NCBI RefSeq assembly: GCF_013294065.1
Contig: NZ_JABSNM010000008.1
Location: 1-64,000, forward strand
Direction: 5' to 3'
Source of the DNA: Sphaerotilus uruguayifluvii
Lineage (GTDB): Bacteria; Pseudomonadota; Gammaproteobacteria; Burkholderiales; Burkholderiaceae_C
Length of the DNA stretch: 64,000 nucleotides
In this document: positions 33,537 to 43,903 of the stretch, piece after piece
Layout: each line of letters opens with the position of its first letter
How positions within the stretch are numbered: position 1 is the stretch's first letter
Notes under the pieces: generated by a model
What the model was told of the DNA's origin: nothing
What the model saw: the letters and a program-made list of their open reading frames with translations, nothing else
The model's database searches: none
Made by a program: the position numbers and the translations under genes

Positions 33537-34159
33537 TGGCACAGCTGGAACTCCTGAACGAGCAGGGTCAGGCCGCGTCGAAGGTCGAGGCCGCCGATGC
33601 CGTGTTCGCGCGTGACTACAACGAGTCGCTGATCCACCAGATCGTCGTCGCGTACCAGGCCAACGCCCGCCAAGGCACTCGCGCCCAGAAGGACCGCGAG
33701 CAGGTCCACCACTCGACCAAGAAGCCGTTCCGCCAGAAGGGCACCGGCCGCGCTCGCGCCGGCATGACCTCGTCCCCGCTGTGGCGTGGGGGCGGTCGCA
33801 TCTTCCCGAACAGCCCGGACGAGAACTTCTCGCACAAGATCAACAAGAAGATGTACCGCGCCGGCATGGCCGCCATCTTCTCGCAGCTGGCCCGCGAAGG
33901 CCGCCTGGTCGTGATCGACTCGCTGTCGGTCGAGGCGCCGAAGACGAAGCTGCTGGCTGCCAAGCTGAAGGCCCTGAATCTGGATCACGTCATGGTCATC
34001 GCCGACCAGGTCGACGAGAACCTGTTCCTGGCCGCTCGCAACCTGGCCAACGTGCTGGTCGTCGAGCCGCGTTACGCCGATCCGCTGTCGCTGGTCTTCT
34101 ACAAGAAGGTCGTCGTGACCAAGGGCGCGATCGACAAGCTGCAGGAGATGTTCGCATGA
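33536..34159 (+). CDS. rplD: 50S ribosomal protein L4 (uL4)
   Basis: 207 residues. It assembles early on 23S rRNA and lines the exit tunnel; in enterobacteria L4 also represses its own S10 operon through the leader. Conserved parts are the long tunnel loop [20 protein letters not shown] and WRGGGRIFP. It starts inside the rplC stop codon and ends in ATGA shared with rplW, so translation is coupled on both sides. Confidence 0.97.
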   Translation: MAQLELLNEQGQAASKVEAADAVFARDYNESLIHQIVVAYQANARQGTRAQKDREQVHHSTKKPFRQKGTGRARAGMTSSPLWRGGGRIFPNSPDENFSHKINKKMYRAGMAAIFSQLAREGRLVVIDSLSVEAPKTKLLAAKLKALNLDHVMVIADQVDENLFLAARNLANVLVVEPRYADPLSLVFYKKVVVTKGAIDKLQEMFA

Positions 34160-34470
34160 GCGCACTGAAGTTCGAAGAAGGCCGTCTGGCCCAGGTGCTC
34201 GTCGCGCCGATCATCTCGGAGAAGGCCACCAGCGTCGCCGAGAAGCACAACCAGGTGATGTTCAAGGTCCTCCAGGACGCCACCAAGCCCGAGATCAAGG
34301 CCGCTGTCGAACAGATGTTCGGCGTGCAGGTCGCGTCGGTGCAGGTCGTCAACCAGAAGGGCAAGACCAAGCGCTTCGGCGGCCGTCCGGGTCGTCGCAA
34401 CAACGTGCGCAAGGCCTATGTGTCCCTGAAGGAAGGCCAGGAACTCAACTTCTCCGGGGAGGCCGCGTAA
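34156..34470 (+). CDS. rplW: 50S ribosomal protein L23 (uL23)
   Basis: 104 residues. It sits at the tunnel exit and docks trigger factor and SRP. The conserved opening is [20 protein letters not shown], and [21 protein letters not shown] forms the rRNA-binding extension. The ATG overlaps the rplD stop (ATGA), and the TAA overlaps the rplB ATG by one base. Confidence 0.96.
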   Translation: MSALKFEEGRLAQVLVAPIISEKATSVAEKHNQVMFKVLQDATKPEIKAAVEQMFGVQVASVQVVNQKGKTKRFGGRPGRRNNVRKAYVSLKEGQELNFSGEAA

Positions 34471-35294
34471 TGGCTGTCGTCAAGGTCAAACCGACTTCGC
34501 CCGGCCGCCGTGCCGTGGTGAAGGTGGTGCACAAGCACCTGCACAAGGGCAAGCCGGAAGCTTCGCTGCTGGAGCCGCAGAAGCAGAACGCCGGCCGCAA
34601 CAACAACGGTCACATCACCACCCGTCACAAGGGCGGTGGTCACAAGCACCACTATCGCGTGGTCGATTTCGTCCGCAACAAGGACGGCATCCCCGCGAAG
34701 GTCGAGCGCATCGAGTACGACCCGAACCGCACGGCCCACATCGCCCTGGTGTGCTACGCCGACGGCGCGCGTTCGTACATCATCGCGCCGCGTGGCCTGG
34801 AAGTGGGCCAGACCGTGATCAGCGGCGCCGAGTCGCCGATCAAGGCCGGCAACACGCTGCCGATCCGCAACATCCCCGTGGGTTCGACCATCCACTGCGT
34901 CGAGATGCTGCCGGGCAAGGGTGCGCAGATCGCGCGCTCGGCCGGCACCAGCGTCACGCTGATGGCCCGCGAAGGCACCTACGCCCAGGTCCGCCTGCGC
35001 TCGGGTGAAGTGCGCAAGATCCACATCGACTGCCGCGCCACCATCGGCGAGGTGTCGAACGAAGAGCACAACCTGCGCCAGTACGGCAAGGCCGGTGCGA
35101 TCCGCTGGAAGGGCATCCGCCCGACCGTCCGCGGTGTCGCCATGAACCCGGTCGACCACCCGCACGGTGGCGGCGAAGGCCGTACCGGCGAGGGTCAGGT
35201 CCCCGTGTCGCCGTGGAACACCCTGACGAAGGGCTACCGTACCCGCAACAACAAGCGCACGCAGAACATGATCGTGTCGCGTCGCAAGAAATAA
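34470..35294 (+). CDS. rplB: 50S ribosomal protein L2 (uL2)
   Basis: 274 residues, needed for subunit joining and peptidyl-transferase activity. The signature [18 protein letters not shown] near the C-terminus includes the conserved His (His229 in E. coli numbering). The N-terminal [19 protein letters not shown] and the segment [20 protein letters not shown] are typical. It shares one base with the upstream rplW stop and is followed by rpsS after 13 bases. Confidence 0.97.
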   Translation: MAVVKVKPTSPGRRAVVKVVHKHLHKGKPEASLLEPQKQNAGRNNNGHITTRHKGGGHKHHYRVVDFVRNKDGIPAKVERIEYDPNRTAHIALVCYADGARSYIIAPRGLEVGQTVISGAESPIKAGNTLPIRNIPVGSTIHCVEMLPGKGAQIARSAGTSVTLMAREGTYAQVRLRSGEVRKIHIDCRATIGEVSNEEHNLRQYGKAGAIRWKGIRPTVRGVAMNPVDHPHGGGEGRTGEGQVPVSPWNTLTKGYRTRNNKRTQNMIVSRRKK

Positions 35295-35307
35295 GGGGTA
35301 GCACGAC

Positions 35308-35583
35308 ATGTCTCGTTCGCTGAAGAAGGGTCCGTTCGTCGATCATCACCTGCTCGCGAAGGTCGAGAAGGCGGTTGCCACGAAGGACAAGAAGCCCATC
35401 AAGACCTGGTCGCGTCGCTCGACGATCCTGCCGGAATTCATCGGCATCACGATCGCCGTGCACAACGGCCGCCAGCACGTGCCCGTGTACGTGTCCGACC
35501 AGATGGTCGGCCACAAGCTGGGCGAGTTCGCGCTGACCCGCACGTTCAAGGGTCACCCCGCGGACAAGAAGGCCAAGCGCTAA
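35308..35583 (+). CDS. rpsS: 30S ribosomal protein S19 (uS19)
   Basis: 91 residues, a protein of the 30S head that contacts S13 and t[19 protein letters not shown] and the segment [22 protein letters not shown] are diagnostic. The final KKAKR is basic as usual. A GGGGTAG ribosome site lies in the 13-base gap after rplB. Confidence 0.97.
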   Translation: MSRSLKKGPFVDHHLLAKVEKAVATKDKKPIKTWSRRSTILPEFIGITIAVHNGRQHVPVYVSDQMVGHKLGEFALTRTFKGHPADKKAKR

Positions 35584-35595
35584 GGAGCACTGACG

Positions 35596-35925
35596 ATGGA
35601 AACGAAAGCAGTCGTCCGCGGCGTGCGCCTCTCGTGCGACAAGGGTCGCCTGGTGGCCGACATGATCCGTGGCAAGAAGGTCGACCACGCGCTGAACATC
35701 CTGACGTTCACGCAGAAGAAGGCCGCCGGCATCATCAAGAAGGCGCTGGAGAGCGCGATCGCCAACGCCGAGCACAACGACGGCGCGGACATCGACGAGC
35801 TGCGCGTCACCTCGATCTATGTCGAGCAGGGTGCCACGCTGAAGCGCTTCGCCGCCCGTGCCAAGGGCCGTGGCAACCGCATCAGCAAGCCCACCGCTCA
35901 CATCTACGTGACCGTCGGCAACTGA
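35596..35925 (+). CDS. rplV: 50S ribosomal protein L22 (uL22)
   Basis: 109 residues with the globular core and the beta-hairpin that reaches into the exit tunnel ([20 protein letters not shown]), the site of macrolide-resistance changes in other bacteria. The opening [20 protein letters not shown] matches betaproteobacterial L22. AAGGAG lies 9-10 bases before the ATG. Confidence 0.96.
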   Translation: METKAVVRGVRLSCDKGRLVADMIRGKKVDHALNILTFTQKKAAGIIKKALESAIANAEHNDGADIDELRVTSIYVEQGATLKRFAARAKGRGNRISKPTAHIYVTVGN

Positions 35926-35941
35926 GGCAGGAAAGAGAACC

Positions 35942-36739
<798 letters not shown>

Positions 36740-36751
36740 GGAGAACAAGGA

Positions 36752-37168
36752 ATGTTGCAACCTTCGCGTCGCAAGTTCCGCAAGGAACAAAAGGGCCGCA
36801 ACACCGGCGTCGCCACCCGTGGCGCCCAGGTGTCGTTCGGCGAGTTCGGTCTGAAGGCCACCGAGCGCGGCCGCATCACCGCTCGCCAGATCGAAGCCGC
36901 CCGTCGTGCCATCAGCCGCCACATCAAGCGCGGTGGCCGCATCTTCATCCGCATCTTCCCGGACAAGCCGATCTCGCAGAAGCCGGCCGAAGTGCGTATG
37001 GGTAACGGCAAGGGCAACCCGGAGTACTACGTCGCCGAGATCCAGCCGGGCAAGGTGCTCTACGAGATCAACGGCGTGCCGGAAGCGCTGGCGCGCGAGG
37101 CGTTCACGCTGGCTGCTGCGAAGCTGCCGCTGAGCACGACCTTCGTGACCCGCCAGTTCGGTTCCTGA
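36752..37168 (+). CDS. rplP: 50S ribosomal protein L16 (uL16)
   Basis: 138 residues. It helps to place A-site t[20 protein letters not shown] and [20 protein letters not shown] are diagnostic, with [20 protein letters not shown] carrying the conserved basic loop. It starts 12 bases after rpsC with AAGGAG upstream. Confidence 0.97.
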   Translation: MLQPSRRKFRKEQKGRNTGVATRGAQVSFGEFGLKATERGRITARQIEAARRAISRHIKRGGRIFIRIFPDKPISQKPAEVRMGNGKGNPEYYVAEIQPGKVLYEINGVPEALAREAFTLAAAKLPLSTTFVTRQFGS

Positions 37169-37183
37169 GCCGGGAGAGATTGA

Positions 37184-37384
37184 ATGAAAGCATCTGAACT
37201 CCGCGCCAAGGACGTCGCTGCGCTCGAGAAGGAAATCAGCGATCTGCTGAAGGCCCATTTCAGCCTGCGCATGCAGAAGGCGACCCAGCAGCTGGGCAAC
37301 CACCAGCTGCTCGGCAAGACCCGCCGCGACATCGCTCGTGCCCGCACCATTCTGGCCGAGAAGAAGAAGGAGGCCGCGCAATGA
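37184..37384 (+). CDS. rpmC: 50S ribosomal protein L29 (uL29)
   Basis: 66 residues, a two-helix protein near the tunnel exit. [20 protein letters not shown] and [15 protein letters not shown] match the family. Its stop overlaps the rpsQ start (ATGA at 37381-37384). Confidence 0.95.
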   Translation: MKASELRAKDVAALEKEISDLLKAHFSLRMQKATQQLGNHQLLGKTRRDIARARTILAEKKKEAAQ

Positions 37385-37653
37385 GCGAAGCCCAAGCCAC
37401 CAAGAACGTGCGCACGCTGATCGGCCGCGTCGTCAGCGACAAGCGCGCCAAGACGATCACCGTCCTGGTCGAGCGCCGCGTCAAGCATGAGCTGTACGGC
37501 AAGATCGTCGCTCGCTCGCGCAAGTACCACGCTCACGACGAGAACGGCGAGTACAAGATGGGCGATCTGGTCGAGATCGCCGAAGGCCGCCCCATCTCGA
37601 AGACCAAGAGCTGGGTCGTGACCCGCCTGATCGAGAAGGCGCGTCTGGTCTGA
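37381..37653 (+). CDS. rpsQ: 30S ribosomal protein S17 (uS17)
   Basis: 90 residues, a primary 16S rRNA binder with an OB fold. The segment [20 protein letters not shown] and the loop [19 protein letters not shown] are conserved, ending in [19 protein letters not shown]. It is the last gene of the cluster; rplN, which normally begins the following spc operon, does not come next. Confidence 0.96.
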   Translation: MSEAQATKNVRTLIGRVVSDKRAKTITVLVERRVKHELYGKIVARSRKYHAHDENGEYKMGDLVEIAEGRPISKTKSWVVTRLIEKARLV

Positions 37654-37680
37654 CGCCTGATCGGATCTGACCGATGTTTT

Positions 37681-37746
37681 CCGGGGTCTTTTGACCTCGG
37701 ACAACAGAAAAACCGGCACGCTGGAATACTGGCGGCCGGTTTTTTC
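37681..37746 (+). terminator. terminator after rpsQ with an extra upstream hairpin
   Basis: AAAAACCGGC (37708-37717) pairs with GCCGGTTTTT (37735-37744) around a 17-base loop and runs into T residues, a classical rho-independent terminator. A second hairpin, CCGGGGTC-TTTT-GACCTCGG (37681-37700), lies just before it. The terminator ends only 18 bases before the peroxiredoxin ATG. Confidence 0.8.
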
Positions 37747-37763
37747 ATTGGAGATGACTCATC

Positions 37764-38270
37764 ATGCTGAAGATCGGTGACGCCCTGCCGTCCGCAACCG
37801 TCTACGAATACATCGAGGTCGAGGGCAATGGCTGCTCGCTGGGCCCGAACGCCTTCGATGTCGCCAAGGAAGCGGCCGGCAAGAAGATCGCGATCTTCGC
37901 GCTGCCCGGCGCCTACACCCCGACCTGCTCGGCCCAGCATCTGCCCGGCTATGTCCGGACGGCCGAGGAGCTGAAGGCCGCGGGCGTCGACGAGATCTGG
38001 TGCCTGTCGGTCAACGACGCCTTCGTGATGGGCGCCTGGGGTCGCGAGAACGCGGCCGGCGGCAAGGTGCGCATGATGGCCGACGGCTCGGCCGACTTCA
38101 CCCGCGCGGTCGACATGGTGCTCGACCTGACCGCCAAGGGCCTGGGCGTGCGCTCGCAGCGCTACTCGATGCTGGTCGACGACGGCGTGGTCAAGACGCT
38201 CAACGTCGAAGGCCCGGGCAAGTTCGAGGTCAGCGACGCCGCGACGATGCTGTCGCAGGCCCGCGGCTGA
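37764..38270 (+). CDS. peroxiredoxin, Prx5 (AhpC/TSA, redoxin) subfamily
   Basis: 168 residues. It reduces H2O2 and organic peroxides with thiols such as glutathione or glutaredoxin. The peroxidatic Cys55 is in FALPGAYTPTCSAQHLPGY, the Prx5 form of the PxxxTxxC motif. Cys80 (IWCLSVNDAFVMGAWG) sits in the conserved second segment, and Cys24 is additional. The start at ATG 37764 follows GGAGATG. It lies immediately after the ribosomal terminator on the same strand; an own promoter is not obvious. Confidence 0.92.
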   Translation: MLKIGDALPSATVYEYIEVEGNGCSLGPNAFDVAKEAAGKKIAIFALPGAYTPTCSAQHLPGYVRTAEELKAAGVDEIWCLSVNDAFVMGAWGRENAAGGKVRMMADGSADFTRAVDMVLDLTAKGLGVRSQRYSMLVDDGVVKTLNVEGPGKFEVSDAATMLSQARG

Positions 38271-38288
38271 TCCCGCGCGCCTCCCCGC

Positions 38289-40151
38289 TCAGGGATAGAA
38301 GGCGGCCAGCGTGTAGCCGGTGATCCGGCTGTCGCTGCTGGTGAACTCCAGCGACCAGATCGCGTCCGCCTGACCCGGCAGCATGCCGGGCTGGCGGAAC
38401 TCCGTCGGAGTCAGCACCCGCCGCAGCACCACCTGGCCGCGGGTGTCGGTCAGGCTCAGCTCGATGTGCGGCGCGGCCACCGGGTGCTCGGCACGGTTGT
38501 GCAGCGTGACGCCGAGCAGGAAGCCGCTGGCGCCGGGGGGCCGGGTCAGCGAGGTGCTGTCGACCACCAGCGCGTCGAGCAGGCGCGGCGGCTGAAGCTG
38601 GCACTGGCACAGCGTCTCCAGCAGCGGCTGCAGCACCGGCCAGCGCGCGCCGAAGCGGTCGCGCCACTGCACGCCCACCTGTGCCATCAGCGTCAGCGTC
38701 AGGCACAGCGCCGACGCGCCGAGCGCGCCGCGAACCCAGGGCCGCTGCCAGCGCGCCTGGTTGTTGGCCTTGCGGATGAAGTCCAGCGTCGGCTCCGGAT
38801 CGATCTCCGGGCCGCCCGCAGGCGTCGCATCCGTGGCCGCATCCTGCGCCTCGGTGCGCGAGGTCGCCGCCTCTTCGGGCGGCGTCTCTTCGACGACGGG
38901 TTCTCTCGGCGGCAGTCCGGCGGGTTCGGCCTGAGTCGCCTGTGCATTCGCGCCGGGGCGCTGCGGCGCCAGCAGTTCGCTGGTCAGGTCGATCGTCTTC
39001 TCGAAATGGTCCTCGCCCGATCGCGGCACCGCGGCGGGCATCGTGTCGGCCAGCGCTGCATCGGGTCCGGCGGTCGCTTCCACCACGTCCTGTGCCACCC
39101 GCTCAGCCGGCGTCTCCGCTGCGGTCGCGGTGAGCGGCTGCATCTCCGCCGGAGGCAGCTGCACTTCTGACCCTTCCTGTGCCTCGTGCGAGGCGCTCGC
39201 CTCGGGGGCGGTGGGGGGCGGCTGCGGCGCTTCGGCTTCCGGGGGCAGCGGCTCGTCGTCCGGCGTGGCGGTCGCGACCTGCGCTGCCGCGGCGTCGGCC
39301 ACCTGCGGCAGGGGGATCCCGCTGGCGGCGGGTTCTTCCTGAAGAGGCGCCTGCTCCGGTTCCGGCTCCGCGAGGGCCGATGACCGCGGTGGCGTGGACG
39401 GGGCGGCCTCCTCCTCGGGCTCGGGTCGCACCGGAGCCGGAGCCGCGGCGGGCTCCTGGCGTGGCGCGAACGCGGGCATCGGCCGCGGCGGCGGCGGCAT
39501 GACCGGGGCCGGATCGGGCAGCGTCAGGTCGACGTCCGGACGGCCGTGGCGCTGCTGCAGCTTCGCGGACGCGAAGGCGCTGAAGGCCTCGGAGCGGAAC
39601 TCGAGCGTCGTGGCCGGATAGCCCTGGTCGTCGTGCGGCTCGCTCGGTGCGGGTGCCAGCAGGCTGTCGCTGGCGTCGGCCTCGGTCGCGAGCGCCCCGT
39701 CGGGCGAGGAGGGGTCGCGCAGCAGCCGCCATGAGCCGGTGTCGGGCTGCGTCGGCGCCATCGACATGCCGGAGTCCTGCACGGACGGATCCCAGGTCGC
39801 GGCATGGCGCGTGCCGATGTGCACCTGCTGCTGCGGTCGCGGCGGCGCGGGCGGAGGCAGGCTCGACTTCGAGCCGGAGAACATCGCCGGCCGCGTCTCG
39901 GCCCAGGCCGGATCGTTCGGATCGTGGCCGGGGGGCGGCAGGGACGGCTGGGGAGCGGGGCGGGGCGTCTGCGCGATGCCGCTGCGCGTGGTCGCCGAGG
40001 ATTCGCGCCGGTCGAGGTCGAACAGCCCTTCGAGCGCGTTGAAGACCTCCTGGCACTGGCCGCAGCGGACCCAGCCCTCGGAGGTCTTCAGCTGGTCCTG
40101 CACCACCCGGAAGACGGTGCCGCAGGAGGGACAGGAAGTGGCCAGGCTCAT
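38289..40151 (-). CDS. zinc-ribbon DUF3426 membrane protein
   Basis: 620 residues. The N-terminal MJ0042-type zinc finger (CPSCGTVFRVVQDQL, then WVRCGQCQEVFNA; Cys 8, 11, 31, 34) is followed by a Pro/Glu/Ala-rich stretch of about 400 residues that is probably disordered. One membrane helix lies near 470-490 (RGALGASALCLTLTLMAQVG), and the C-terminal DUF3426 domain contains SFLLGVTLHNRAEH-like sequence and VVLRRVLTPTEFRQPG. The function is unknown. It follows prmA by 28 bases, the standard betaproteobacterial order accB-accC-prmA-DUF3426, and is probably cotranscribed. Confidence 0.85.
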   Translation of the reverse strand: MSLATSCPSCGTVFRVVQDQLKTSEGWVRCGQCQEVFNALEGLFDLDRRESSATTRSGIAQTPRPAPQPSLPPPGHDPNDPAWAETRPAMFSGSKSSLPPPAPPRPQQQVHIGTRHAATWDPSVQDSGMSMAPTQPDTGSWRLLRDPSSPDGALATEADASDSLLAPAPSEPHDDQGYPATTLEFRSEAFSAFASAKLQQRHGRPDVDLTLPDPAPVMPPPPRPMPAFAPRQEPAAAPAPVRPEPEEEAAPSTPPRSSALAEPEPEQAPLQEEPAASGIPLPQVADAAAAQVATATPDDEPLPPEAEAPQPPPTAPEASASHEAQEGSEVQLPPAEMQPLTATAAETPAERVAQDVVEATAGPDAALADTMPAAVPRSGEDHFEKTIDLTSELLAPQRPGANAQATQAEPAGLPPREPVVEETPPEEAATSRTEAQDAATDATPAGGPEIDPEPTLDFIRKANNQARWQRPWVRGALGASALCLTLTLMAQVGVQWRDRFGARWPVLQPLLETLCQCQLQPPRLLDALVVDSTSLTRPPGASGFLLGVTLHNRAEHPVAAPHIELSLTDTRGQVVLRRVLTPTEFRQPGMLPGQADAIWSLEFTSSDSRITGYTLAAFYP

Positions 40152-40179
40152 GACCGGATCATGCCATCCGCCCCCTGGA

Positions 40180-41109
40180 TCAGGGGCGCCGACCGCTCAG
40201 CAGGACCCAGCCTTCTTCACGATCTGCCACTTCCAGCGCGATCCAGGGCGCGTAGGCGGCCTGCAGGTCCTCGATCTGGCGCTCGAGCAGGCCGGCCATC
40301 ACCAGCGAGCCGCCCGGCGCGACATGCTGGCTCAGCAGCGGTGCCAGCAGCTTCAGCGGCGCGGCCAGGATGTTGGCCAGCACGACCGGATAGAGGCCCT
40401 CGGCCTGGTCGGGCAGGCCGACCCGGTTCAGGCTCACGCCGTTGGCGGCCGCGTTGGCGCGGCTGGACTCGACCGCCGCCGGATCGATGTCGACCGCGTC
40501 GATGCCGGTGGCGCCGTGCAGGCCGGCGCCGATGGCCAGGATGCCCGAGCCGCAGCCGTAGTCCAGCACCCGCGGCCACGGGGCCGACAGGTCGGCGTGG
40601 CGCGCGATCCAGCGCAGGCACATGCGCGTCGTCGGATGCGTGCCGGTGCCGAAGGCCAGGCCCGGATCGAGCCGCATCACGCGCGTGGCGCCTTCCGGCG
40701 CCTTGTGCCAGGACGGCACGATCCAGAAGTCCGAGGTGATCAGCACCGGCTCGAACTGCGACTGCGTCAGACGCACCCAGTCCTCGTCGGCCACCGGCAG
40801 CAGGCCGTGGATGTGCAGGTCGTCGAACAGCGGCGCGCCGCTGTCGTCGTCCTGCGCCAGCAGCAGCGTGGCGGCCTCGGTGGCGCTGTCCTCGTCGCCG
40901 AACAGGGCCTTGACGATCGAGCGCTGCCAGCCGCCGATCTGCGACGACAGCGTCGCCGGCATGCCCGGCTCGCCGAAGATCGGGGCCTCGTCGGGCGTGT
41001 CGGCGTCGGCATCCTCGACGGTGACCGCGAGCGCGTCGAGCTCGTCGGTCAGCGCATCGCTCAGCGCGTCGACCTGGTCGGCGCGGGCCAGAAGGACCAG
41101 CTCGAACAT
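40180..41109 (-). CDS. prmA: ribosomal protein L11 methyltransferase
   Basis: 309 residues. It trimethylates L11 using AdoMet. The substrate-binding N-terminal domain starts [20 protein letters not shown]. The methyltransferase domain carries LDPGLAFGTGTHPTTRMCL, typical of PrmA, then motif I VLDYGCGSGILAIGA, the acidic loop AVDIDPAAVESSRANA and motif IV VLANILAAPL. The start overlaps the accC stop (ATGA), so it is translationally coupled to acetyl-CoA carboxylase. Confidence 0.95.
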   Translation of the reverse strand: MFELVLLARADQVDALSDALTDELDALAVTVEDADADTPDEAPIFGEPGMPATLSSQIGGWQRSIVKALFGDEDSATEAATLLLAQDDDSGAPLFDDLHIHGLLPVADEDWVRLTQSQFEPVLITSDFWIVPSWHKAPEGATRVMRLDPGLAFGTGTHPTTRMCLRWIARHADLSAPWPRVLDYGCGSGILAIGAGLHGATGIDAVDIDPAAVESSRANAAANGVSLNRVGLPDQAEGLYPVVLANILAAPLKLLAPLLSQHVAPGGSLVMAGLLERQIEDLQAAYAPWIALEVADREEGWVLLSGRRP

Positions 41110-42464
41110 CACAGCGCCGCCTTCCGTGCCGCCAGCCAGCCTTCCAGGTAATGGATGCTGGTGCCTCCGGCGATGAAGGCGGTGTCGGCCATCAGCTGGC
41201 GGTGCAGCGGGATGTTGGTCTGGATGCCCTCGACCAGCATCTCGCTGAGCGCGCTGCGCATGCGTGCCATCGCCTGCTCGCGGGTGTCGCCGTGCACGAT
41301 GATCTTGCCGATCATCGAGTCGTAGTTCGACGGCACGTAGTAGTTGCTGTACGCATGCGAGTCGACGCGCACGCCCGGGCCGCCCGGCGGGTGCCACATC
41401 GTGATGCGGCCCGGCGACGGGGTGAACTTGTACGGGTCCTCGGCATTGATGCGGCACTCGATCGAGTGGCCGCGCAGGCCGATCTGCTTCTGCGTGAACG
41501 GCAGCGGCTCGCCCGCGGCGATGCGGATCTGCTGCTGCACGATGTCGATGCCGGTGATCAGCTCGGTCACCGGGTGCTCGACCTGCACGCGCGTGTTCAT
41601 CTCGATGAAGTAGAACTCGCCGTTCTCGTACAGGAACTCGAAGGTGCCCGCGCCGCGGTAGCCGATCTTGCGGCAGGCGGCGGCGCAGCGCTCGCCGATC
41701 TTCTCGATCGTCTTGCGCGGGATGCCCGGCGCCGGCGCCTCCTCGATGATCTTCTGGTGGCGGCGCTGCATCGAGCAGTCGCGCTCGCCCAGCCACACGG
41801 CGTTGCCGTGCTCGTCGGCCAGTACCTGGATCTCGACGTGGCGCGGGTTCTCGAGGAACTTCTCCATGTACACGGCCGGGTTGTTGAAGGCCGCGCCGGC
41901 CTCCGCCCGGGTCGTGTCCACCGAGTGGATCAGCGCCGACTCGCTGTGCACCACGCGCATGCCGCGACCGCCGCCGCCGCCGGCGGCCTTGATGATCACC
42001 GGATAGCCGACCTCGCGGGCCATGCGGATGATCTCCTTCGGATCATCCGGCAGCGCGCTGGCCGAGCCGGGCACGGTGGGCACGCCGGCCTTGATCATCG
42101 CGTCCTTGGCCGAGACCTTGTCGCCCATCAGGCGGATCGACTCGGGGCGCGGGCCGATGAAGGCGAAGCCGCTCTTCTCGACGCGCTCGGCGAAGTCGGC
42201 GTTCTCGGACAGGAAGCCGTAGCCGGGGTGGATGGCCTCGGCGTCGGTCACTTCCGCCGCCGAGATGATGGCCGGCATGTGCAGATAGCTCTTCTGCGAC
42301 GGCGGCGGGCCGATGCAGACCGCCTCGTCGGCGAGCTTGACGTACTTGGCGTCGCGGTCGGCCTCGGAGTAGACGATCACCGCCTGGATGCCCATCTCGC
42401 GGCAGGCGCGCTGGATCCGCAGCGCGATCTCGCCGCGATTGGCGATCAGGATCTTCTTGAACAT
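41109..42464 (-). CDS. accC: acetyl-CoA carboxylase, biotin carboxylase subunit
   Basis: 451 residues, an ATP-grasp enzyme that carboxylates the biotin on AccB with bicarbonate, the first step of fatty-acid synthesis. [17 protein letters not shown] opens the protein, the glycine-rich ATP loop is [17 protein letters not shown], and [16 protein letters not shown] carries the metal and catalytic residues. It follows accB after 13 bases, and its last codon overlaps the prmA start. Confidence 0.98.
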   Translation of the reverse strand: MFKKILIANRGEIALRIQRACREMGIQAVIVYSEADRDAKYVKLADEAVCIGPPPSQKSYLHMPAIISAAEVTDAEAIHPGYGFLSENADFAERVEKSGFAFIGPRPESIRLMGDKVSAKDAMIKAGVPTVPGSASALPDDPKEIIRMAREVGYPVIIKAAGGGGGRGMRVVHSESALIHSVDTTRAEAGAAFNNPAVYMEKFLENPRHVEIQVLADEHGNAVWLGERDCSMQRRHQKIIEEAPAPGIPRKTIEKIGERCAAACRKIGYRGAGTFEFLYENGEFYFIEMNTRVQVEHPVTELITGIDIVQQQIRIAAGEPLPFTQKQIGLRGHSIECRINAEDPYKFTPSPGRITMWHPPGGPGVRVDSHAYSNYYVPSNYDSMIGKIIVHGDTREQAMARMRSALSEMLVEGIQTNIPLHRQLMADTAFIAGGTSIHYLEGWLAARKAAL

Positions 42465-42477
42465 GGCGCAGGCCCTG

Positions 42478-42930
42478 TTATTCGATGATGAACAGCGGCT
42501 GTCCGTACTCGACGGCCTGGCCGTTCTCGACGAGCACCTTCGAGACCGTGCCGTCGAATTCCGACTCGATCTCGTTCATGATCTTCATGGCCTCGATGAT
42601 GCACACGGCCTGGCCCTTCTTGACCTGGGTGCCGACGTCGGCGATGGCCTTGGCGCCCGGGCTCGACGCGCGGTAGAAGGTGCCGACCATCGGCGACTTG
42701 ATGACCTGGCCGGAAATGGCCTCGGCGGCCGGAGCGGCGGCCGGGGCCGCGGCGGCCGGTGCGGCGGCCGCCGCCGGCGGCGCGGCGTAGACCGGTGCCG
42801 GCATCGCGACGACCTGGGTGGCGCTCTGCTTGACGATGCGCACCTTGCCGTCGGCTTCGGTGATCTCGAGTTCGGAGACGTTGGATTCCGACACCAGGTC
42901 GATCAGGGTCTTCAGCTTGCGAAGGTCCAT
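42478..42930 (-). CDS. accB: acetyl-CoA carboxylase, biotin carboxyl carrier protein
   Basis: 150 residues. Lys116 in [14 protein letters not shown] is the biotinylation site; the C-terminal 75 residues form the biotinyl domain. An Ala/Pro-rich flexible linker (about 44-70) joins it to the N-terminal [20 protein letters not shown]. It is the first gene of accB-accC-prmA-DUF3426. Upstream is a 385-base gap (42931-43315) without a credible gene; it should carry the operon promoter, but I could not fix -10 and -35 boxes with confidence. A GTTGCAAC palindrome lies in it at about 43211. Confidence 0.97.
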   Translation of the reverse strand: MDLRKLKTLIDLVSESNVSELEITEADGKVRIVKQSATQVVAMPAPVYAAPPAAAAAPAAAAPAAAPAAEAISGQVIKSPMVGTFYRASSPGAKAIADVGTQVKKGQAVCIIEAMKIMNEIESEFDGTVSKVLVENGQAVEYGQPLFIIE

Positions 42931-43315
42931 GGAGGAGGCTCCGGGATTCTTGGGTTGCAGTGGACGGGACCGGCCAGGCCGCCTCGGCGGCCGGCCTGCG
43001 CGGGCAGCGCGCAGGGCTCAGGTCGTGTCCGCAGGAAAAGGCCGATGGCCGGCCTGGGTCGGCGCGGTGTCGTTCATGCCGGTCCGCATCCTGCGGGGAT
43101 GCGCGGGACGGACCGACGGGAAGCTCTGGAGGCTGCCGATGTGCATGGATACCGCGAGTTTCTGGAGGAAGTCCCGACTTTACGCGCTTTTCGTTTCAAG
43201 TCGAGCAGCGTTGCAACGAAGTTGCGGTCGGACAGGATCCCGGCCGGCCGGCGCGGGGGCGCGATGATGCCACGGCGCGGACCCGCCCGGAAACCCGTCG
43301 AGGGTATCCGGGGAC

Positions 43316-43903
43316 TCAGGAGCGGGGCAGCGATGCGTCCTGACGACGCCAGTCTTGCAGTTCCTTCAGATCGGTCGATCCGAGCTTGCGCTGCATCACG
43401 CGGCCGTCGGCGCCGAGCACGACGGTGAAGGGCAGGCCGCCGCCGTCATTGCCCAGCGAGCGGGCCAGCTCGGTGCCGCCGAAGCCGGCCAGGCCGACCG
43501 GAAAGCCCACCGGCGTGCGCGCGAGGAACTCGCGCACCGGCGTCGGGCCGTCCACCGCCAGGCCGATGACCTGCCAGCCCTGCGCGCCCAGCGCCGCCTG
43601 CTCGCGCGCGAAGCGGTCGAGCTCGGGCATCTCCTTGACGCAGGGCGGGCACCAGGTGGCCCAGAAGTTGATCAGCAGCGCGCGACCGCGCAGCGAGGCC
43701 AGCGCCAGCGTGCCGCCTTCCGGGCGATCGAACTGCAGCGACCACAGCGCGTCCGCCCCGCCGCCGGCCGAGGCGGCCGGGCCGGTCGGCGCCGGTGCCG
43801 CGCCGGTGCTCGCGCCCTGACGGCGCAGGCCGGTCCAGAGGCCCGCGCCGACGCCCGCCAGCGCGGCGCCACCGGCCAGCATCATCCAGGTCCTGCGTTG
43901 CAT
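43316..43903 (-). CDS. TlpA-family thiol:disulfide oxidoreductase
   Basis: 195 residues. An N-terminal signal anchor (WMMLAGGAALAGVGAGLW, about 6-23) leads through a Gly/Ala linker to a thioredoxin fold with the redox pair Cys85-Pro-Pro-Cys88 (LLINFWATWCPPCVKEMPEL). GGLPFTVVLGADGRVMQRK provides the cis-proline loop. It is a periplasm-facing reductase, possibly for cytochrome c maturation or protein repair; the partner is unknown. The start is ATG 43903: its first base is the last of the upstream TGA (TGATG), and GGAGG lies seven bases before; the adjacent GTG is less well placed. Confidence 0.9.
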   Translation of the reverse strand: MQRRTWMMLAGGAALAGVGAGLWTGLRRQGASTGAAPAPTGPAASAGGGADALWSLQFDRPEGGTLALASLRGRALLINFWATWCPPCVKEMPELDRFAREQAALGAQGWQVIGLAVDGPTPVREFLARTPVGFPVGLAGFGGTELARSLGNDGGGLPFTVVLGADGRVMQRKLGSTDLKELQDWRRQDASLPRS